From CAYXDO01 sp964463485 (GTDB lineage: Bacteria > Myxococcota > Kuafuiibacteriia > Kuafuiibacteriales > Kuafuiibacteriaceae): a stretch of DNA of 64,000 nucleotides. Below the pieces are notes generated by a model that was given only the letters and a program-made list of their open reading frames with translations, ran no database searches and was not told the origin of the DNA. The position numbers and the translations under genes were made by a program. Location of the stretch: positions 43,183 to 107,182 of the forward strand of contig CAYXDO010000014.1 in NCBI GenBank assembly GCA_964463485.1, written 5' to 3'. This document shows, in pieces, positions 59,822 through 64,000 of this stretch (the first letter of the stretch is position 1; the number at the start of each line of letters is the position of its first letter).

Positions 59822-60757
59822 ATGCATCGACCCAAAATCGGACTCGTCGGCGCCGGACAGATCGGCGGCAACCTGGCGCTCCTCGCCGTGCAAAAGGAGC
59901 TCGGAGACGTCGTTCTGCTCGACATTCCGCAAGCGGAGGGCCTGGCGAAGGGCAAGGCCCTCGACATCGCCCAACTCACTCCCGTGGAGCGGAGCGACAC
60001 CCGCCTCAAGGGCACCTCGAACTACGACGACCTCGCCGACAGCGACGTCGTCATCATCACCGCAGGCATCCCGCGCAAGCCGGGCATGTCGCGCGAAGAT
60101 CTCCTCGCCACCAACCTCAAGATCATGACCAACGTGGCCAACGAGCTCAAGCGCGTGTGCCCCAGCGCTTTCATGATCAACATCGCCAACCCGCTCGACG
60201 CGATGGTCTACGCGCTGAAGAAGATCACCGGCGGCGACAGCACCAAGATCGTCGGCATGTCAGGCATCCTCGATTCTGCGCGCTTCAAGACCTTCATCTC
60301 CATGGAGCTCGGCGTGTCTCCCAAAGACATCACCGCCATGGTCCTCGGAGGCCACGGCGACGACATGGTGCCGATCACGCGACTCAGCACGGTTGGCGGG
60401 GTGCCGCTCACGGAGCTCATCGCCAAAGATCGGCTCGCCGCGATCGTCGAGCGCACCCGCAAAGGCGGCGGTGAGCTCGTGGGGCTCTACGGCACCGGCT
60501 CTGCGTATTACGCGCCGGCGGCGTCGGCGATCGAGATGGCCGAAGCGTATTTGAAGGACTCCAAGCGGGTGCTCCCTTGCGCGTGCTGGCTCACGGGCCA
60601 GTTCGGCCTCTCGGACATGTATTTCGGCGCCCCGACGATCATCGGCAAAGGTGGCGTCGAGAAGATCCTCGACTTCGAGCTGACTGCCGAGGAGAAGGGC
60701 ATGCTCGAGAAGAGCGCCACGTCCGTTCGAAAGAGCGTCGCCGAGACCAAGCTCTAG
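59822..60757 (+). CDS. mdh: Malate dehydrogenase (LDH-like type)
   Basis: The protein has 311 residues. It oxidises malate to oxaloacetate with NAD+. It shows the dinucleotide motif GLVGAGQIGGNLA, the substrate loop 'ITAGIPRKPGMSREDLL' (Arg-rich, malate-type), 'INIANPLDAM' and the catalytic 'LGGHGDDMVP'. An AAAGGA ribosome site precedes the ATG. It lies 17 nt after icd, so the two TCA enzymes share a transcript; this pairing is common in delta-proteobacteria-like genomes. Confidence 0.95.
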   Translation: MHRPKIGLVGAGQIGGNLALLAVQKELGDVVLLDIPQAEGLAKGKALDIAQLTPVERSDTRLKGTSNYDDLADSDVVIITAGIPRKPGMSREDLLATNLKIMTNVANELKRVCPSAFMINIANPLDAMVYALKKITGGDSTKIVGMSGILDSARFKTFISMELGVSPKDITAMVLGGHGDDMVPITRLSTVGGVPLTELIAKDRLAAIVERTRKGGGELVGLYGTGSAYYAPAASAIEMAEAYLKDSKRVLPCACWLTGQFGLSDMYFGAPTIIGKGGVEKILDFELTAEEKGMLEKSATSVRKSVAETKL

Positions 60758-60810
60758 CCAACAAGCTCTGACCGACGCCTGGCGAGAACAATGCGTCTCG
60801 TTCCTCACCA

Positions 60811-60839
60811 TTGAGCCCTCTGCCAACTCGCCCTACCTT
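60811..60839 (+). promoter_or_regulatory. Sigma-70-type promoter of the ABC exporter operon
   Basis: TTGAGC (60811-60816) and TACCTT (60834-60839) are 17 nt apart, with the GTG at 60849. The predicted leader is only a few bases. Confidence 0.5.
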
Positions 60840-60848
60840 CCCGCCTGA

Positions 60849-61841
60849 GTGATTTCGGTCCAGAACCTCACGAAGCACTACCGCGTCCACTCGCGCGCCG
60901 CCGGTGTGGGCGCGGCCTTTCGATCCTTGTTCCACCGCACGTACGACACGGTGCGCGCGGTCGACGGAGTGAGCTTTCAGATCGCGCCCGGGGAGCGCGT
61001 CGGGTTCTTGGGGCCCAATGGCGCGGGCAAGACGACGACGCTCAAGATGCTCTCGGGGTTGCTGCGTCCCACCTCCGGCGAGCTCTCGGTGCTCGGCTAC
61101 GTACCAGGCACGCGTGACGCCGCGTTCCTCCGCTCGATCATGCTCGTCACCGGTCAGAAGCAACAGCTCCTCTGGGATCTGCCGCCCTCCGAAACCTTCG
61201 AGCTCAACCGTGCGGTCTACGACGTACCTCGCGATGAGTTCACGCGCACACGTGACGAGCTGATCGCGGTGCTGGATCTCGGCAAGTTGATCGGCCGACC
61301 GACGCGACAGCTTTCTTTGGGCGAGCGAATGAAGTGTGAGTTGTGCGCGGCGCTGTTGCACAGGCCGAAGATCCTGTTCCTCGACGAGCCGACGATCGGC
61401 CTCGACGTCACGATGCAGGGCGCGGTTCGCGCCTTCATCAAGTCCTACAACGAGAAGAACGACGCGACGGTGTTGCTCACGAGCCACTACATGGAGGACG
61501 TCGCGGCGTTGTGTCCCAGGGTCGTCGTGATCGATCACGGCAAGCTGATCTACGACGGCGCGCTGCCGGATTTGGTTCGGCGAGTGCGACCGCACAAACA
61601 AGTGACGCTGAGGCTCGCCAAGCCGGTCCGTTCGGAGGACCTCGCGGTCGCCGGAGCCACGCTCGTCAAGAACGAAGGCGAGAGTGTGCGGCTCGACGTG
61701 GCGCCAGACTCGTTGAGCGCCACGGTCGCGGCGCTGCTCGGGAAGCTCCCGGTGATCGATCTGTCGGTCGCGGACCCGCCCATCGAAGAAGTGCTGTCCG
61801 ACTTGTTCGAGCGCCACGAAGCGAGCGAGCGACCGTCATGA
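60849..61841 (+). CDS. ABC-2-type exporter ATP-binding protein
   Basis: The protein has 330 residues. It has Walker A GPNGAGKTTT, the signature 'LSLGERMKCEL' and Walker B 'ILFLDEPTIGLDV'. The long C-terminal part and the two following permeases match the COG4586/COG4587/COG3694 type of exporter. It should energise export of an unknown compound. The GTG at 60849 follows the promoter. Its stop overlaps the first permease (ATGA, 61838-61841). Confidence 0.9.
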   Translation: MISVQNLTKHYRVHSRAAGVGAAFRSLFHRTYDTVRAVDGVSFQIAPGERVGFLGPNGAGKTTTLKMLSGLLRPTSGELSVLGYVPGTRDAAFLRSIMLVTGQKQQLLWDLPPSETFELNRAVYDVPRDEFTRTRDELIAVLDLGKLIGRPTRQLSLGERMKCELCAALLHRPKILFLDEPTIGLDVTMQGAVRAFIKSYNEKNDATVLLTSHYMEDVAALCPRVVVIDHGKLIYDGALPDLVRRVRPHKQVTLRLAKPVRSEDLAVAGATLVKNEGESVRLDVAPDSLSATVAALLGKLPVIDLSVADPPIEEVLSDLFERHEASERPS

Positions 61842-62656
61842 TGTCGTTCAGGTCCGACCTCGGTCGAGCAGCGCGGGCGTTTCCGACCATGCTCCGCGTT
61901 GGTTTTGCGGAGGTCGTGGCGTACCGCGCGGAGTTCTTCGTCTGGGTGCTCGCGTACACGATGCCGCTCATCATGTTGGCGCTGTGGACGGCGGTCGCGA
62001 GAGAGGCGCCCGTGGGACGCTTTGGAGAGGCGGAGTTTTCGGCCTACTTTCTCGCGAGCCTGTTGGTTCGGCTCGGCACCGCCTCGTGGGTCGTTTGGCA
62101 GCTCAACATGGAGATTCGCCAGGGATCCTTGGCGCAGAGGCTCCTGCGGCCGATCCATCCGGTGCTGGCCTACGCCTCGGAGAGCTTGGCGGCGATCCCG
62201 ATGCGGATCCTCGTCGCGAGCCCCATCGCGCTCGCGAGCCTCTGGTGGCTCGGCCTCGGGGCGGTCACGCACGAGCCGGAGCTCTGGCTCGTCATCGTGT
62301 TCGCGTTGTTCGGGACGTGGGCGCTGAACTTCCTCGTCATGACGTTCATCGGCAGCCTTGGCTTTCTGTTCGAGAGCAGTTTGGCGATCTTCGACGTCTG
62401 GGTCGGGCTCTACATGGTGCTCTCGGGGTACGTGATGCCGCTCGAGCTCTTTCCGGCGTCCATGCTGCCGGTCGTGGAGGTGCTTCCGTTTCGGTTCATG
62501 CTCGCGTTTCCCGTAGAGGCGATGACTGGACTGTTGACGGCCGAGCGAGCGTGGTCGTTGCTCCTCGGCCAATTCGTTTGGATCCTCGCCTTTCTCGGGC
62601 TGACCCTCCTGAGTTGGTCTCGCGGAATAAAGAAATTCGCGGCGTTCGGGGGATGA
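61838..62656 (+). CDS. ABC-2-type exporter permease, first subunit
   Basis: The protein has 272 residues and about six membrane helices. It shows 'FFVWVLAYTMPLIMLALWTAVA' and 'LNMEIRQGSLAQRLLRPIHPVLA', typical of COG4587-type permeases. The ATG at 61838 is set by the overlap with the ATPase stop. It pairs with the next permease to form the membrane channel. Confidence 0.85.
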   Translation: MMSFRSDLGRAARAFPTMLRVGFAEVVAYRAEFFVWVLAYTMPLIMLALWTAVAREAPVGRFGEAEFSAYFLASLLVRLGTASWVVWQLNMEIRQGSLAQRLLRPIHPVLAYASESLAAIPMRILVASPIALASLWWLGLGAVTHEPELWLVIVFALFGTWALNFLVMTFIGSLGFLFESSLAIFDVWVGLYMVLSGYVMPLELFPASMLPVVEVLPFRFMLAFPVEAMTGLLTAERAWSLLLGQFVWILAFLGLTLLSWSRGIKKFAAFGG

Positions 62657-62657
62657 G

Positions 62658-63479
62658 TTGACGGACGTCAGGCAGACCTTCGGGAGGAGACTTCGCAGAG
62701 GTCTCGGGTTGCTCGGACTTCAAGTGAAGATGGCTGCGATCTTGTCGCTCCAATATCGCCTGGACTTCGTCGTCGGCGCGTTCATGGCGATCTTCTGGAC
62801 GGCGACGGCCATGGTGCCGTTGCTGGTGCTCTTTCAAATGCGAACGAGCGTGGCTGGATGGTCGTTTCCCGAGGCGCTCGTCGTGATCGGGTTCTTCACC
62901 GCGCTCAAGGGCGTGATGACCGGACTCATGCAGCCCTCGCTCGGGAGCGTCGTGGAGCACATTCGCAAGGGCACGCTCGACTTCTTGCTCCTCAAACCGG
63001 CGGACGCTCAGTTGCTCGTGTCGACGTCCAAGATCGATCTCGCTCGGTCTACCGATGTCATCGCAGGCTTTGGTGTGGCGCTGTACGGTGCGGTGAAGAG
63101 CGGAGGGATCCCGTCGGTTCAGATGGTCCTGTTTTCGGCGCTGATGCTCCTGGCGGGAATGGGCGTCTTGTACTCGTTCTGGGTGCTGGCGGTGAGTTTG
63201 GCGTTTTACGTCGTCAAGGTCGACAACCTCTCCTATCTCATCGTCTCGACCTTCGACGCCGCACGTTGGCCGTCCACGATCTTTCGAGGCGTTCTCTCGT
63301 TCCTGTTCACGTTCGTGATCCCGTTGGCGCTGATGACCACCTTTCCTGCGCTCGCGTTGCTCGGGCGGCTGAGTATGACCGACGCGGCGATTTCCCTCGG
63401 CGCGAGCGCGGTGTTTCTGTCGGTGAGTCGATGGGTTTGGGTGAGCGCGGTCGGCAAGTATACGAGCGCGGGCGGCTGA
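62658..63479 (+). CDS. ABC-2-type exporter permease, second subunit
   Basis: The protein has 273 residues and about six membrane helices, with 'IFWTATAMVPLLVLFQ' and 'IRKGTLDFLLLKPADAQLLVSTSKI', as in COG3694-type permeases. The TTG at 62658 lies 1 nt after the preceding stop; no ATG lies near. It is the last gene of the exporter operon. Confidence 0.85.
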   Translation: MTDVRQTFGRRLRRGLGLLGLQVKMAAILSLQYRLDFVVGAFMAIFWTATAMVPLLVLFQMRTSVAGWSFPEALVVIGFFTALKGVMTGLMQPSLGSVVEHIRKGTLDFLLLKPADAQLLVSTSKIDLARSTDVIAGFGVALYGAVKSGGIPSVQMVLFSALMLLAGMGVLYSFWVLAVSLAFYVVKVDNLSYLIVSTFDAARWPSTIFRGVLSFLFTFVIPLALMTTFPALALLGRLSMTDAAISLGASAVFLSVSRWVWVSAVGKYTSAGG

Positions 63480-64000
63480 GTCGCCCTCTCCGAGGCCGGT
63501 CCTGAAATCACTTCTGCGCGGGCAGCAAGAGCTGTACAGCGAGTCGGATGACCAAGTGGGAGCGATCACTTGCCGCCGACTTGCCGCGTCGATGCGCGCT
63601 CGCTCGACGAAGAGGAAATTGCGCCAAAGTGTCCTCGGTATCTCACCCCTTCGCACGGCATCGACATCAAGACCGCCTGCTACCGCGGGAACGCAAAAGG
63701 GTGCGAAATTCATCGAGCCCTCGGGGATCTCGAAGATGAAGTCCGAGTCATGATCGAGATTGATCGCGCCATGGGTTCTTCTGGGATCGCACCCGAATCC
63801 CTGGGGAGAAACGACGAAGACTGGGAGAGACCGAGAACTGCCGAACCCGCTCCGGACGAGAATCCCGAGCCGGCCTGAGCGCGCAGAGATCGGGAAGAGG
63901 CCTGCGCCGTCGAAACGGGAAGGGAAGAAACCGACGATAGCCGCACGCGACCTGGCCCTGGAGCTGTTCGTGCAACAGCGGTTGACGATCGAGACGACAG
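63480..64000. other. Region after the exporter operon, including a weak ORF
   Basis: About 520 bp without a confident gene. The best candidate is a plus-strand frame from TTG 63570 to 63878 (102 residues) with 'CPRYLTPSHGIDIKTACYRG' and 'EDEVRVMIEIDRAM', then an acidic Pro-rich tail. It matches nothing I recognise and may be real but short. Minus-strand frames at 63710-63975 look like shadows. Confidence 0.3.

Noticed and set aside
1..64000. tRNA, rRNA or insertion-sequence genes
   Set aside because: No cloverleaf-like or rRNA sequence and no transposase motif was noticed on reading; a dedicated tRNA scan was not possible.

Overview
This is a GC-rich, densely coded segment that looks like a member of the Myxococcota, probably a Polyangia-type bacterium. 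That assignment is inference from gene content: two Hanks-type Ser/Thr kinases, an FHA protein, PilZ and DUF4388 proteins, an NtrC-type regulator, an RCC1-repeat lipoprotein, Asp/Ala-rich small lipoproteins and very long low-complexity proteins. No rRNA or tRNA gene, IS element or CRISPR array was seen.

Region 1 (241-9867) is the most unusual part. Four same-strand genes are joined by three successive 4-nt start/stop overlaps (GTGA, ATGA, GTGA): a HicA-like small protein, a protein with a degenerate NtrC-like AAA+ domain, a 1901-residue protein combining a STAND-like NTPase, a pseudokinase and an SF1B/Upf1-like helicase, and a protein with a possible winged helix and a degenerate PLD-like core. 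I read this as one multi-component conflict or defence-type system. It is followed by about 1 kb of non-coding DNA that holds the frameshifted remains of a DUF4340-type gene.

Region 2 (10.9-24.8 kb) holds a CHAP-like lipoprotein with a coupled leader ORF, an unusually long GlmS, a Ser/Thr kinase, an M50 peptidase, a PIG-L deacetylase, a divergent FHA protein, PilZ, FmdB-type zinc ribbon, MgtE and an NtrC-type regulator.

Region 3 (24.8-43.7 kb) holds a giant receiver-DUF4388-coiled-coil-J-like-TPR protein, a lipoprotein coupled to a ferritin-like protein, two hypothetical proteins, an RCC1 lipoprotein, a second kinase with a long helical N-terminus, and a coupled operon (TPR protein, cNMP-binding/Fe-S/membrane protein, metallo-beta-lactamase-fold hydrolase).

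Region 4 (43.9-64 kb) holds an RlmI-like rRNA methyltransferase with a roughly 500-residue low-complexity N-terminus, two alpha/beta hydrolases, a CDF transporter, a vWA lipoprotein coupled to a histidine kinase, an FAD oxidoreductase, a Uma2 nuclease, an acyl-CoA dehydrogenase coupled to MeaB, isocitrate and malate dehydrogenases in tandem (TCA cycle), and a three-gene ABC-2 exporter.

Translational coupling by 4-nt overlap is common throughout. Several genes have a -10-like hexamer placed so that transcription would begin at or within a few bases of the start codon, which suggests short-leader or leaderless mRNAs.
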